DNA from: Bacteroidales bacterium
GTDB taxonomy: Bacteria > Bacteroidota > Bacteroidia > Bacteroidales > P3
Direction of reading: 5' to 3'
DNA length: 21,931 nucleotides
NCBI GenBank assembly: GCA_017507285.1
Contig: JAFWBF010000162.1
Location: forward strand, 1 to 21,931
Positions 1-7,626 of this stretch are shown one piece after another. Both the position numbers and the translations under genes were made by a program. Each line of letters begins with the position of its first letter. Within the stretch, counting starts at the first letter, position 1. The notes beneath the pieces are model-generated. The model was not told the origin of the DNA, ran no database searches, and saw nothing but the letters and a program-made list of their open reading frames with translations.

Positions 1-555
1 TGGAGTAGTTTTGATACCTACGTTTATAGAATGTATATAAATAATTTGTACAATATATCTCGACAACAGTTGCCCGGTCATCACAATAAAACATTTCCTA
101 TAGATATTGTGTATAATTCGACTGAAAAAAAGATACTGTTTCTTAATCAATCGTCATTAAATGCATTTCAACCAAACCGCAGAGATGCTTTGTATGAATT
201 AGAAGCATTTCCATCAGGCACTACCTACAATGCCAAAGTTGTTTACGACCCTACGATTCCTTACGAAAACTTTGTGTATAACTCTATTGATTTGATATCA
301 AAAAATAAAGCCATTGTATGTGGCAGCGATTATAGCAATCGAAATATTTTGTTTTTTGAACAAACAATAAATAGAATGTCCAATGCTACAACCTGTTTAA
401 AAAACACCACCGAATCTATAACGGTTTCAACTATCAATTTATATACACAACCATTTGAAGTAACAAATAATTACTTCATGAATAATACTACTTATCTAGG
501 TACACGTACAGGTCTTTATAGCATTAATTTTATAAATGTAAGTTGTCAACAATAA
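1..555 (+). CDS. 3' part of an unrecognised protein, truncated by the window edge
   Basis: The reading frame is open from base 1 (WSSFDTYVYRMYINN...) and stops at 555, so only the last 184 residues are visible and the methionine at 31 is probably internal. I do not recognise a family. The visible part is rich in Asn, Tyr, Thr and aromatic/aliphatic alternation typical of beta strands. Spaced segments such as KKILFLNQ, NILFFEQ and TYLGTRTGLYSINF could be blades of a beta-propeller, which is inference. It ends in SCQQ and has no type IX sorting domain of its own. The next gene starts 22 bases after the stop on the same strand, so the two are probably co-transcribed, and a secreted or surface partner of that protein is possible. 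The coding sequence is AT-rich like its neighbour. Confidence 0.7.
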   Translation, partial: WSSFDTYVYRMYINNLYNISRQQLPGHHNKTFPIDIVYNSTEKKILFLNQSSLNAFQPNRRDALYELEAFPSGTTYNAKVVYDPTIPYENFVYNSIDLISKNKAIVCGSDYSNRNILFFEQTINRMSNATTCLKNTTESITVSTINLYTQPFEVTNNYFMNNTTYLGTRTGLYSINFINVSCQQ

Positions 556-577
556 ATCATTCAAATAACTTATAGCC

Positions 578-2047
578 ATGAAAAGAATAGTAAAAATATC
601 AGTTTCAATAAGAAGAGTATTTGCCTATATAATAATTTTTGCAATATTACTGTCTCATAATGTGAATGCTCAAGGCACTACGGATCCATTTCCACACCAA
701 GAGCCTATACAACCGGAAAACTATCTTTACCTTCCCTCGTTTATAGGACATGGAATGGGAATAGATGCCTATAATAATAATCATGAAAATACAAGTGTAA
801 CAGGTTATAATCAGCAATTTGATTCCATCATTGCCCCACCTATGGAAGCTTTGTCTCAGCAGTTTATGATCGATTCTACAATTACAATATATGGCATTGC
901 TATATTTAGACACATGAGTGATGATGGATCTCAATCAGCAGACTCTTTAGAAGCTTGGACATTTGAAGACTCTCTTCAAATACGAAGTCTTGACCACGAC
1001 ACAATTTATCGCTCGGTATGTATTGCTCATTCCTCGAAACCAAAGTTTTTAAACGGAGTCTTTGAATATTATTTCGACAGCCTTACAATATCCACGCCCT
1101 TTACTGTAGTAAAAACTTTTTCGAGAGATTATTATAGAAAACATGCTTTTTATCCATATAATATATATGCAACATATAGTTCACCTTTTTATGACAAAGA
1201 AGAATGCCATTCTTTTCAACGTCCAAGTTTCAAACACTATGGTGATTCTTTGTGGTACGATATGAGAGATGTACCATATCCGCACCCCAATTTTTATACA
1301 TTTTTTAATGATCTTTGGACAGACTCCTTATACACAGATCTGTTTATCTTACCAATCTACAAAAAAGTACCGGAGCCTAAACAAACTATACGTGTAGCGG
1401 TTGGTCCGGAACATTATTGTGGCAATGTAGAGGGCGGTGGAGTATATGATAGACTTACTTATGTAACTCTACAGGCAACCGCCAACGATAACTATCGCTT
1501 TGTACAATGGCATGATGGAAATACCGAGAATCCTCGCACCATTAGGGTTATGAGCGATAGCACATTTACTGCTATATTCGATACGGTGTTTAAAGTAAAT
1601 GCATATACAGAACCGGCATACTATGGCAATGTGTTGGGAGGAGGCAGCTATGAGATGGGTAGCGAAGCAACGCTACGTGTTGGCACCAGAGCTAACTACT
1701 ATTTTAAAAGATGGAATGATGGCAACTGCGACAATCCTCGCATAATAACAGTTACGAGCGACACCACATTAGTGGCAATCCTCGACACCATACCACCTAC
1801 ATCCATTGATATGGCAGAGATAAACGAAGACATAACCATACACCCCAACCCTGCTACTACTATCCTAAACATAGAGCTACCCCAAAGCTGCACGGCCGAG
1901 TTACGAAACATCAAAGGCGTACTTATCGAAACCAAGCAACTGCAAGGCAACGCTCAATGGAACATCGAAGTACTGCCACCAGGAGTGTACATGTTAACCT
2001 TCCGCAACAACGATTGGGTTATAACCCGAAAGTTTGTAAAGAAGTAA
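578..2047 (+). CDS. Secreted protein with two InlB-like repeats and a type IX (Por) C-terminal sorting domain
   Basis: This 489-residue protein is a predicted type IX secretion cargo. Residues 1-31 form a signal peptide (basic MKRIVKISVSIRR, hydrophobic core, probable cleavage NVNA|Q). Residues about 32-265 are a Tyr/Asp/Phe-rich region I cannot assign. Residues about 269-334 and 338-403 are two homologous repeats, each with a GNVxGGG motif, a F/YxxWxDGN motif, an NPRxIxV motif and a C-terminal D/STxxAIxD motif, which fits the divergent InlB B-repeat type. Residues about 414-489 match the type A sorting domain of Bacteroidota: IHPNPATTILNIELP, then an ELRNIKGVLI strand, LPPGVYMLTF and the basic end VITRKFVKK. 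Family knowledge says this tail directs crossing of the outer membrane and is then removed or attached to lipid by the sortase. The machinery is encoded at 8551-14752. The function of the passenger is unknown; adhesin or matrix protein is a guess. Confidence 0.85.
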   Translation: MKRIVKISVSIRRVFAYIIIFAILLSHNVNAQGTTDPFPHQEPIQPENYLYLPSFIGHGMGIDAYNNNHENTSVTGYNQQFDSIIAPPMEALSQQFMIDSTITIYGIAIFRHMSDDGSQSADSLEAWTFEDSLQIRSLDHDTIYRSVCIAHSSKPKFLNGVFEYYFDSLTISTPFTVVKTFSRDYYRKHAFYPYNIYATYSSPFYDKEECHSFQRPSFKHYGDSLWYDMRDVPYPHPNFYTFFNDLWTDSLYTDLFILPIYKKVPEPKQTIRVAVGPEHYCGNVEGGGVYDRLTYVTLQATANDNYRFVQWHDGNTENPRTIRVMSDSTFTAIFDTVFKVNAYTEPAYYGNVLGGGSYEMGSEATLRVGTRANYYFKRWNDGNCDNPRIITVTSDTTLVAILDTIPPTSIDMAEINEDITIHPNPATTILNIELPQSCTAELRNIKGVLIETKQLQGNAQWNIEVLPPGVYMLTFRNNDWVITRKFVKK

Positions 2048-2058
2048 CGCTTACTTGT

Positions 2059-2098
2059 CCACTCCCTATACTACTGCTCGCATAGGGAGTGGATTTTA
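2059..2098 (+). terminator. Probable intrinsic terminator after the type IX cargo gene
   Basis: A perfect 11-bp stem, CCACTCCCTAT (2059-2069) with ATAGGGAGTGG (2082-2092), encloses a 12-base loop and is followed by ATTTTAT. It starts 11 bases after the stop codon at 2047. The T-tract is short, so efficiency is uncertain. Confidence 0.6.
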
Positions 2099-2153
2099 TA
2101 AACCATTGGCAAAAAAATATAGCATTATTCTTCGCCATCTCGATATTTTGTCG

Positions 2154-2162
2154 TACCTTTGC
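2154..2162 (+). promoter_or_regulatory. Bacteroidota-type -7 promoter box for the nucleotidyltransferase/nuclease pair
   Basis: TACCTTTGC matches the Bacteroides -7 consensus TAnnTTTG exactly, 26 bases before the start codon at 2189. A -33 box is weak: TTCG at 2131-2134 is the nearest match to TTTG at about the right spacing. A very similar box, TACCTTTGCAAA, stands before the barrel gene at 5829. Confidence 0.6.
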
Positions 2163-2188
2163 AAACCTAATAAGTATTACAACAATAT

Positions 2189-2923
2189 ATGGAAGCGATG
2201 ATATTTGCTGCCGGCTTAGGCACACGGCTACAACCCATTACCAACCACATACCTAAAGCCCTTGTGGAGGTAAATGGCACCACTCTGTTGGAACTATGTA
2301 TAAGAAATATTATAAAACACGGTTTTGACAGGGTGATAATTAACGTACACCACTTTGGCGAACAGATAATTGATTTTGTAGCCAACCATAGTTTCGATGC
2401 CGAAATAGTAATATCGGACGAGCGACAGCTACTGCTGGACACCGGCGGAGGGCTCAAGAAAGCCTCGCAACTGCTGATGCAAGAGTCGCCACTACTTATA
2501 CACAATGTAGATGTGCTTTCGGGTATAGACCTTTCCGACCTCTACCGCCGCCACTACCAAAGCGGTGCCATAGCTACAGTGGCAGTAGCCGAAAGGAATA
2601 CAAGTCGCTACCTGCTGTTTGACACAGAGGACAACCTTGCCGGCTGGACCAACCGCAAAACGGACGAGACAATATGGGCCTCACCAAAACAAAAAGATAA
2701 TGTGGTAGCTATGGCATTTAGTGGAATACATGTGGTAAGCAGGCAACTTACAGACCTCCTGCCACCTGCAGCCCCCTACCCCATAATACCACAATACATA
2801 GCCATAGCACGCCATAGTACCATAAAAGCCTACAAGCACAACGCCAACGAATGGATGGATGTGGGCAAACCCGAAACCCTGGCAAGAGCAAACAGTTTTG
2901 CAGTCAAACACAACCTCAACTAA
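2189..2923 (+). CDS. Sugar-1-phosphate nucleotidyltransferase (MurU/RmlA-like)
   Basis: This 244-residue cytoplasmic enzyme belongs to the NTP_transferase family, which joins a nucleoside monophosphate to a sugar 1-phosphate. The N-terminal nucleotide-binding motif is clear: FAAGLGTRLQPITNHIPKAL, residues 6-25, with the Arg and Lys expected to bind NTP. LLDTGGGLKKA (82-92) is the base-binding segment, and NVDVL with Asp108 is the metal-binding site. EWMDVGKPETL near residues 221-231 is the usual C-terminal motif. The short length, without a C-terminal acyltransferase or left-handed helix, resembles MurU-type (MurNAc-1-P uridylyltransferase) or mannose-1-P guanylyltransferase-like proteins. 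The substrate cannot be read from the sequence, and the kinase partner AmgK that would support MurU is not in the window. It has its own promoter box and lies 13 bases upstream of the nuclease gene. Confidence 0.85.
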   Translation: MEAMIFAAGLGTRLQPITNHIPKALVEVNGTTLLELCIRNIIKHGFDRVIINVHHFGEQIIDFVANHSFDAEIVISDERQLLLDTGGGLKKASQLLMQESPLLIHNVDVLSGIDLSDLYRRHYQSGAIATVAVAERNTSRYLLFDTEDNLAGWTNRKTDETIWASPKQKDNVVAMAFSGIHVVSRQLTDLLPPAAPYPIIPQYIAIARHSTIKAYKHNANEWMDVGKPETLARANSFAVKHNLN

Positions 2924-2936
2924 ACCACATATAAAA

Positions 2937-5801
2937 ATGACACCTTTTCTGAAAACAGTAGCCGAAAGAATAATAGCCGACCGAGGCTATGAGTTGGAAA
3001 ATACCATAATTGTGTTCCCCAACCAACGCCCTATTATCTTTCTGAAAGAGCATTTCAAAACATTGGTAGACCGCACCATATTCATGCCCAAGATAACATG
3101 TATAGACGACTTGGTGGCCGAATTGTCGGAGGTGGACATCGTGGATAATGTGTTTCTGCTATTCGAACTCTTTCGCATACACTGCGAGATAGGCAACAGC
3201 AAGTACCAAACCTTCAACGAGTTTATACCCTTTGCCGAAATGCTGCTATGCGACTTTTCAGAGATTGATGCCAATCTTGTAGATGCCAAAAGCCTATTTG
3301 CCAACATCCACGATATTAAAGCCATTGGCGAATGGGACGTATCGGGCGAAGAACTTACGCAACTACAGATAGATTACCTTAAGTTTTTCGAATCGCTACA
3401 CCTATATTACACCAAACTGCGCAACCGCCTTCAAACATTGGGCAAAGCCTATGCAGGTATGGCCTACCGCAAAGTGGCCGAAAACATAGAGGCATACCTA
3501 CCCCACTTCGAAGGGAAAAAGATATACTTTGTGGGCTTCAACGCCATGCAACAATGCGACGAAATTATAATAAAAACCCTTACAAACAGCGGTATATCCG
3601 CCATGATTACCGATGGCGACAACTACTATTTCAAGGATAAACAACAGGAAGCCGGCCACTTCCTTCGCCTTATGCGACAAAAAGGAATAAAAGGATTGGA
3701 AGAGGACTACAACAACTTCTTTGGCAGTGAAGATAAGGATATAAACATAGTGTCGTGTCCGGAAAATGTACTACAAGCCAAAGCCACAGGACTTATACTA
3801 CAGGAAATGGAGAGGGCTAAAGACTCGGGCGAAGAAAAATTCAAAAGTACAGCCATAGTGCTAGCCGACGAAACCCTGCTTACACCAATGCTCAACTCCC
3901 TACCCAAAGACACGGTAGCAAACGTAACTATGGGTTTCCCATACATATACTCGGCCATACATAGTTTTGCAATAGACCTATTTAACCTCCACATAAATGC
4001 CAAAGATAAGTACTTTTTCCACAAGGACATCACAAGCATAATATCCAACATATTTATCAAAACCATACTCAACGACGAAACTATACGTCTGGCGCTAACC
4101 CGTCGAATGCAGGAAAAGAACAGCATATATGTTGATATAGACAGTTTGGCCGATGAGACAAACTGTAATATCAACAGCATAAAATTTCTGTTTTCGTCCG
4201 AAGCATCGTCGCCCAAAAAGTTCCTCGAAATATGCCTTGAAGTAATATCACTTATAGATAAATCGGGAATATTTGCCAATAGTGCCTTTGCCAAAGAGCA
4301 GGTATCGCTCAGTTTTCTATCAAAGATAGTGGCACACTTTGCCGAACTTTTGGAACAATTCCACTTTGTGGACAATCTAGACACATTAAAAAAGGTATAT
4401 CTGAAAATAGCACAATCGTACCGAATATCATTCAAGGGCGAGCCACTGAAAAACCTTCAAATACTAGGTATGCTGGAAACCCGCAGTTTGGACTTTGACA
4501 ATATAGTGATACTCTCGGCCAACGAGGGACGCTTGCCCGAAGCCAAATCAAAAAAATCTATAATACCTCTAAGCCTAAAATACAAATACGGTATGCCTAC
4601 CTATAAAGAAAACGATGCAATATATGCCTACCACTTCTACCGCCTTATACAGCGATGCAAAAAGTTATGGTTGCTTTACTGCACCGATTCGGGGTCAAAC
4701 GGCAAAGGCGAAGCCAGCCGCTTTATAGGTCAGATAGAAAAAGAACTACAACCAAAATACGCCAACATAAAGATAACAAAAAAAACAGTGGCATATAGGC
4801 AAAGTACAACCATCAATGACAACGAGCCCAAAAAAGTGGATAAAACCGAAAAGATAATGAAACGGATAATGGATATTGCCACCAATAGCGACAAAGGTTT
4901 CTCGCCTTCGGCACTGAATATCTACAACAGCTGTCCTCTACAATACTTCTGCGAAAAAATACTAAACATAAAAGAAGACAAAGACCCAAGCGAGGACATC
5001 GAACACTCCACATTAGGAAGTGTGGTACACAGAGCATTGGAAGTAATATTCGACAAGGAAAAATTTGATAGAGGATTTGTAAGAGCCGATATACTGGGTT
5101 CTCAGCTCAAAAATATCGACAAAATACTAGAACAAGCCATAACAGACATCACCGGCAACGAACTGCCCAACGAAGGCAACGGATTTCTATTCCGAAGCAT
5201 AGCACACCGCAGAGTGAAAGACTTTGTAAACAAGCAAATCGATGAGATAAACAAGGGCACATCCATACAAATAATAGAATTGGAATGGGGCGGAAAATCG
5301 AAATCTGTTCCCAAACCATACCTATACATCAATGGAACAAAAGCATACATATCAGGAACAATAGACCGGGTGGAATACGTTGACAACAAACTACGCATTG
5401 CCGACTACAAGACCGGAAGTGTAGAAAACAAGGAGCTTCAAGGAAATATCTTAGAAACAGAAAAGGAAAACATTAGCGGAAAATGGTTCCAAGTGATGAC
5501 CTATGCTTGGATATATTGGAACAACAAGGATAAAAAAATAAATAGCCCTACCATGTATGCAGGCATCTATCCACTGAAACAGCCATCAAAAGGATTTATG
5601 GAAATAAGCATAAACGATGGCGATAAAAACAATAGCACCACCAAGATAAATGATGATATAATAAACAAATTCCAAACTATGCTCGAACATACAGTGGGCG
5701 AAATATTGGACAAAGATACACCATTTGTGGCAAAACCTCAAAACGATATATGTCGTACATGCCGGTTCAAAATATTCTGCGGTACCGATAAAGCCAACTA
5801 A
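2937..5801 (+). CDS. PD-(D/E)XK nuclease, AddB-like (double-strand break end processing)
   Basis: The start at 2937 (MTPFLKTVAERII) lies just after the upstream stop at 2923. A longer frame from 2859 would overlap the upstream gene, so I reject it. The protein is 954 residues. The N-terminal two thirds resembles the helicase-like but ATPase-poor half of AddB proteins, for example ENTIIVFPNQRPIIFLKEHF near residues 20-40. The C-terminal nuclease starts around residue 654 (FSPSALNIYNSCPLQYFCE), continues through GSVVHRALEVIFD (about 694), and has catalytic elements GTIDRV (about 804) and ADYKTG (about 820). Cysteines in SCPLQYFC and in ICRTCRFKIFCG (about 936) are placed as in nucleases that hold a 4Fe-4S cluster. 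AddB works with the AddA helicase-nuclease in recombinational repair. No addA is present in this window. Confidence 0.85.
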   Translation: MTPFLKTVAERIIADRGYELENTIIVFPNQRPIIFLKEHFKTLVDRTIFMPKITCIDDLVAELSEVDIVDNVFLLFELFRIHCEIGNSKYQTFNEFIPFAEMLLCDFSEIDANLVDAKSLFANIHDIKAIGEWDVSGEELTQLQIDYLKFFESLHLYYTKLRNRLQTLGKAYAGMAYRKVAENIEAYLPHFEGKKIYFVGFNAMQQCDEIIIKTLTNSGISAMITDGDNYYFKDKQQEAGHFLRLMRQKGIKGLEEDYNNFFGSEDKDINIVSCPENVLQAKATGLILQEMERAKDSGEEKFKSTAIVLADETLLTPMLNSLPKDTVANVTMGFPYIYSAIHSFAIDLFNLHINAKDKYFFHKDITSIISNIFIKTILNDETIRLALTRRMQEKNSIYVDIDSLADETNCNINSIKFLFSSEASSPKKFLEICLEVISLIDKSGIFANSAFAKEQVSLSFLSKIVAHFAELLEQFHFVDNLDTLKKVYLKIAQSYRISFKGEPLKNLQILGMLETRSLDFDNIVILSANEGRLPEAKSKKSIIPLSLKYKYGMPTYKENDAIYAYHFYRLIQRCKKLWLLYCTDSGSNGKGEASRFIGQIEKELQPKYANIKITKKTVAYRQSTTINDNEPKKVDKTEKIMKRIMDIATNSDKGFSPSALNIYNSCPLQYFCEKILNIKEDKDPSEDIEHSTLGSVVHRALEVIFDKEKFDRGFVRADILGSQLKNIDKILEQAITDITGNELPNEGNGFLFRSIAHRRVKDFVNKQIDEINKGTSIQIIELEWGGKSKSVPKPYLYINGTKAYISGTIDRVEYVDNKLRIADYKTGSVENKELQGNILETEKENISGKWFQVMTYAWIYWNNKDKKINSPTMYAGIYPLKQPSKGFMEISINDGDKNNSTTKINDDIINKFQTMLEHTVGEILDKDTPFVAKPQNDICRTCRFKIFCGTDKAN

Positions 5802-5828
5802 ATACAGCTGAATATCGAAAAAAACACG

Positions 5829-5837
5829 TACCTTTGC
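5829..5837 (+). promoter_or_regulatory. Bacteroidota-type -7 promoter box for the barrel gene and tsaB
   Basis: TACCTTTGC fits TAnnTTTG exactly and is followed by AAA, as at 2154-2165. A start site a few bases downstream would leave a leader of about 60 bases before 5905. I see no convincing -33 box. Confidence 0.55.
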
Positions 5838-5904
5838 AAAATATATCCACAAAGCGGATTGATTATATATAAATCTGTATATACGGACAATAGAGTTATA
5901 AAAT

Positions 5905-6444
5905 ATGAAACATAGATATAGAAAAATAGTATTAGGTATATCGCTATGCATGCTAAGCCTATATAGCTACTCGCAAAACAATGGCGAAACAAAAACATCG
6001 TGGTTCAAAAACAAAGTAGAAGTAGGTGGCAACTTTGCCTTCAACGTAGGCAATCGTACCGGCATAGTGGAGCTATCACCCACCTTCAGCCTACGCCCGA
6101 TACCCAAATTTATCACCTCACTTGGCATTATATGCCAATACTCGTGGGACAACAAGTACAATATATCGCAGTTCAGCTATGGTTTCGGACTTTCGGCTCG
6201 CTACACTATAATAAGCAATATGTATGTATATGCCGAATATACCTATAACCCATACATCGTGTTCGATAACATAACCGAAAGTAAAACTTACGGAACAGCT
6301 ACCGGTTTTTGGATTGGCGGAGGGTATACCAAACGTATAAGCGAACATATAACAATATATAGCGGAGTGATATATAATGTATTAACTGGCCCTCATGCCG
6401 ACGACAATCCTCGCATAAGCGGAGGCGTTTCATATCAACTATAA
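5905..6444 (+). CDS. Small outer-membrane beta-barrel protein, function unknown
   Basis: The protein has 179 residues. Residues 1-23 are a signal peptide (MKHRYRKIVLGISLCMLSLY, probable cleavage SYS|Q). The mature part shows alternating polar/hydrophobic strands with aromatic ends: VEVGGNFAFNVG, IVELSPTFSLRP, FSYGFGLSARYTI, MYVYAEYTYNPYIVF, ATGFWIGGGYTKRI and ITIYSGVIYNVL. It ends in GGVSYQL, with the C-terminal hydrophobic strand typical of integral outer-membrane proteins. About eight strands fit the length, as in the OmpW/OmpX size class or the Bacteroidota outer membrane beta-barrel families. I do not recognise a specific function. It has its own promoter box and is followed 14 bases later by tsaB, so the two are probably one transcript although their roles look unrelated. 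Confidence 0.75.
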   Translation: MKHRYRKIVLGISLCMLSLYSYSQNNGETKTSWFKNKVEVGGNFAFNVGNRTGIVELSPTFSLRPIPKFITSLGIICQYSWDNKYNISQFSYGFGLSARYTIISNMYVYAEYTYNPYIVFDNITESKTYGTATGFWIGGGYTKRISEHITIYSGVIYNVLTGPHADDNPRISGGVSYQL

Positions 6445-6458
6445 AACATTATCAAGTT

Positions 6459-7157
6459 ATGGCAACAATACTTCTAATAGAAACAGCAACACCTATATGC
6501 TCTACAGCAATAGAACAAAACGGCAAAATAATAACTATAAACGAGTGTAGCGAACCCAACTCTCACTCTTCTAAATTATCCATCCTTATAAAAGAACTGA
6601 TGGAAAAAGCCAATATGGCATACAATATGTTGGACGCAATATGTGTAAGCAGTGGACCCGGCTCATATACCGGCCTGCGCATAGGTGTATCTACAGCCAA
6701 AGGACTATGCTATGCCTTGGACAAACCCCTATTATCCGTTGGCACATTACATAGTATGGCTCTCGGATACCTTTCGCAACAACCCAGACATACAGGACTA
6801 ATATGCCCTATGATAGATGCTCGACGAATGGAGGTATACGCCGCCATATTCGACAATAACGGTAACTGCATACGCCCTACTTCGGCCGATATAATCACAG
6901 AATCCATATACGACGAATGGTTGAACAACAATAATATAACTTTTATTGGCGATGGTGCCGATAAAACAAGACCGTTGTTTGAAAACAAAAATAACGTATC
7001 GTTCGACACCGATTTCAAAATATCAGCAACCGGTATGGCTAAAATAGCTGAAGATCTTTATAAAAAACATACGTTTGAAGATATAGCCTACTTCGAACCA
7101 TTTTATCTCAAAGACTTTGTTGCAGCCAAACCTAGTGTAAAAGGATTGAAGATATAA
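6459..7157 (+). CDS. tsaB: tRNA threonylcarbamoyladenosine biosynthesis protein TsaB
   Basis: TsaB is the inactive-paralogue scaffold of the TsaD-TsaB-TsaE complex, which places threonylcarbamoyl on A37 of ANN-decoding tRNAs in the cytoplasm. The 232-residue protein has the N-terminal ASKHA strand ILLIETATPICSTAI (residues 4-18), the conserved NSHSSKL segment (34-40) that replaces the metal-binding HxxxH of TsaD, and the signature SSGPGSYTGLRIGVSTAKGL (64-83). Length and motifs are normal for the family. It follows the barrel gene by 14 bases. Downstream lies a region of hairpins and repeats rather than a simple terminator. Confidence 0.93.
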   Translation: MATILLIETATPICSTAIEQNGKIITINECSEPNSHSSKLSILIKELMEKANMAYNMLDAICVSSGPGSYTGLRIGVSTAKGLCYALDKPLLSVGTLHSMALGYLSQQPRHTGLICPMIDARRMEVYAAIFDNNGNCIRPTSADIITESIYDEWLNNNNITFIGDGADKTRPLFENKNNVSFDTDFKISATGMAKIAEDLYKKHTFEDIAYFEPFYLKDFVAAKPSVKGLKI

Positions 7158-7178
7158 AACAGAAGATATTCTGCAATT

Positions 7179-7214
7179 CATTTGCAAAGCAATATATAAA
7201 ATGCTTTGCAAATG
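7179..7214. repeat. Perfect 13-bp inverted repeat after tsaB
   Basis: CATTTGCAAAGCA (7179-7191) pairs perfectly with TGCTTTGCAAATG (7202-7214) across a 10-base A/T loop. It begins 22 bases after the tsaB stop. No T-tract follows on either strand, so it is not a standard intrinsic terminator; it could protect the 3' end of the transcript. Its right arm is part of the decayed element end at 7188-7227. Confidence 0.7.
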
Positions 7215-7227
7215 GCTTGTAGAACTC
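7188..7227 (+). repeat. Decayed left end of the AGGCAA element family
   Basis: This stretch lines up with the left end of the element at 7273. AAGCAATATATAAAATGC corresponds to AGGCAATTTCTAAAAATTGC with two bases missing. Over the next 25 bases (7203-7227 against 7291-7315) there are five differences, all transitions. No matching right end was found, so it looks like an old fragment beside a fresher copy. Confidence 0.5.
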
Positions 7228-7272
7228 AATTAGGACAATCTCATGCTTAAGCAATAAAAATACAATAAATAA

Positions 7273-7543
7273 AGGCAATTTCTAAAAATTGCTTTGCAAG
7301 TGATTTGTGGAATTTTGCCGTGAAGATTTCTACTTTCTTTTGATTGAGCATAGCGGGCTATGCGATTGAAAAAGAAATAGAAAGATTTTGGTAAAAAACG
7401 CAACGTTGCGATTAAGCGAGTAGAGAACAATGCCTTAGCATTAGCTCTTTCGAGCGATAGCAACTTCGACGAAGTCAACAACGCAAAAGTTTTAAGAAGA
7501 ATTTTTCTAACTTACTAAAACGTGGAATTTTTAGAAGTTGCCT
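7273..7543. repeat. Element A: 271-bp hairpin-rich element with inverted terminal repeats
   Basis: The ends are AGGCAATTTCTAAAAATT (7273-7290) and the complement of AGGCAACTTCTAAAAATT (7526-7543), matching at 17 of 18 positions. The interior is a chain of short hairpins: GCATAGC-GG-GCTATGC (7348-7363), the palindrome CGCAACGTTGCG (7399-7410), AATGC-CTTA-GCATT (7429-7442), GCTC-TTTC-GAGC (7444-7455) and ACTTC-GAC-GAAGT (7463-7475). Purine and pyrimidine tracts flank the first hairpin and could lengthen its stem. It lies between the converging 3' ends of tsaB and the second porN-like gene. It encodes no transposase; an 83-codon - strand frame across it looks accidental. Size, inverted ends and intergenic position suggest a MITE or a structured intergenic repeat. 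Target duplication is not clear. Confidence 0.7.
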
Positions 7544-7626
7544 AAAGAAACATTAAAATACCCTTACAGTACAAATCCTAAACAAAAATCCCTACTAACT
7601 AAGGTCCCAACATAGAACAAAAAACA

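Noticed and set aside
2859..2936. Upstream start of the AddB-like gene inside the nucleotidyltransferase gene
   Set aside because: The extra 26 residues overlap the upstream gene by 65 bases in another frame. The ATG at 2937 falls neatly after the upstream stop and begins the homologous sequence.
7230..7481. 83-codon - strand frame across element A with a plausible-looking sequence (SLERANAKALFSTRL)
   Set aside because: It follows the repeat, not a gene. The corresponding frame in copy B is cut by stops, the conserved part is a DNA hairpin with changes that keep base pairing, and there is no promoter or family motif. Repeats of this kind often yield spurious hypothetical proteins.
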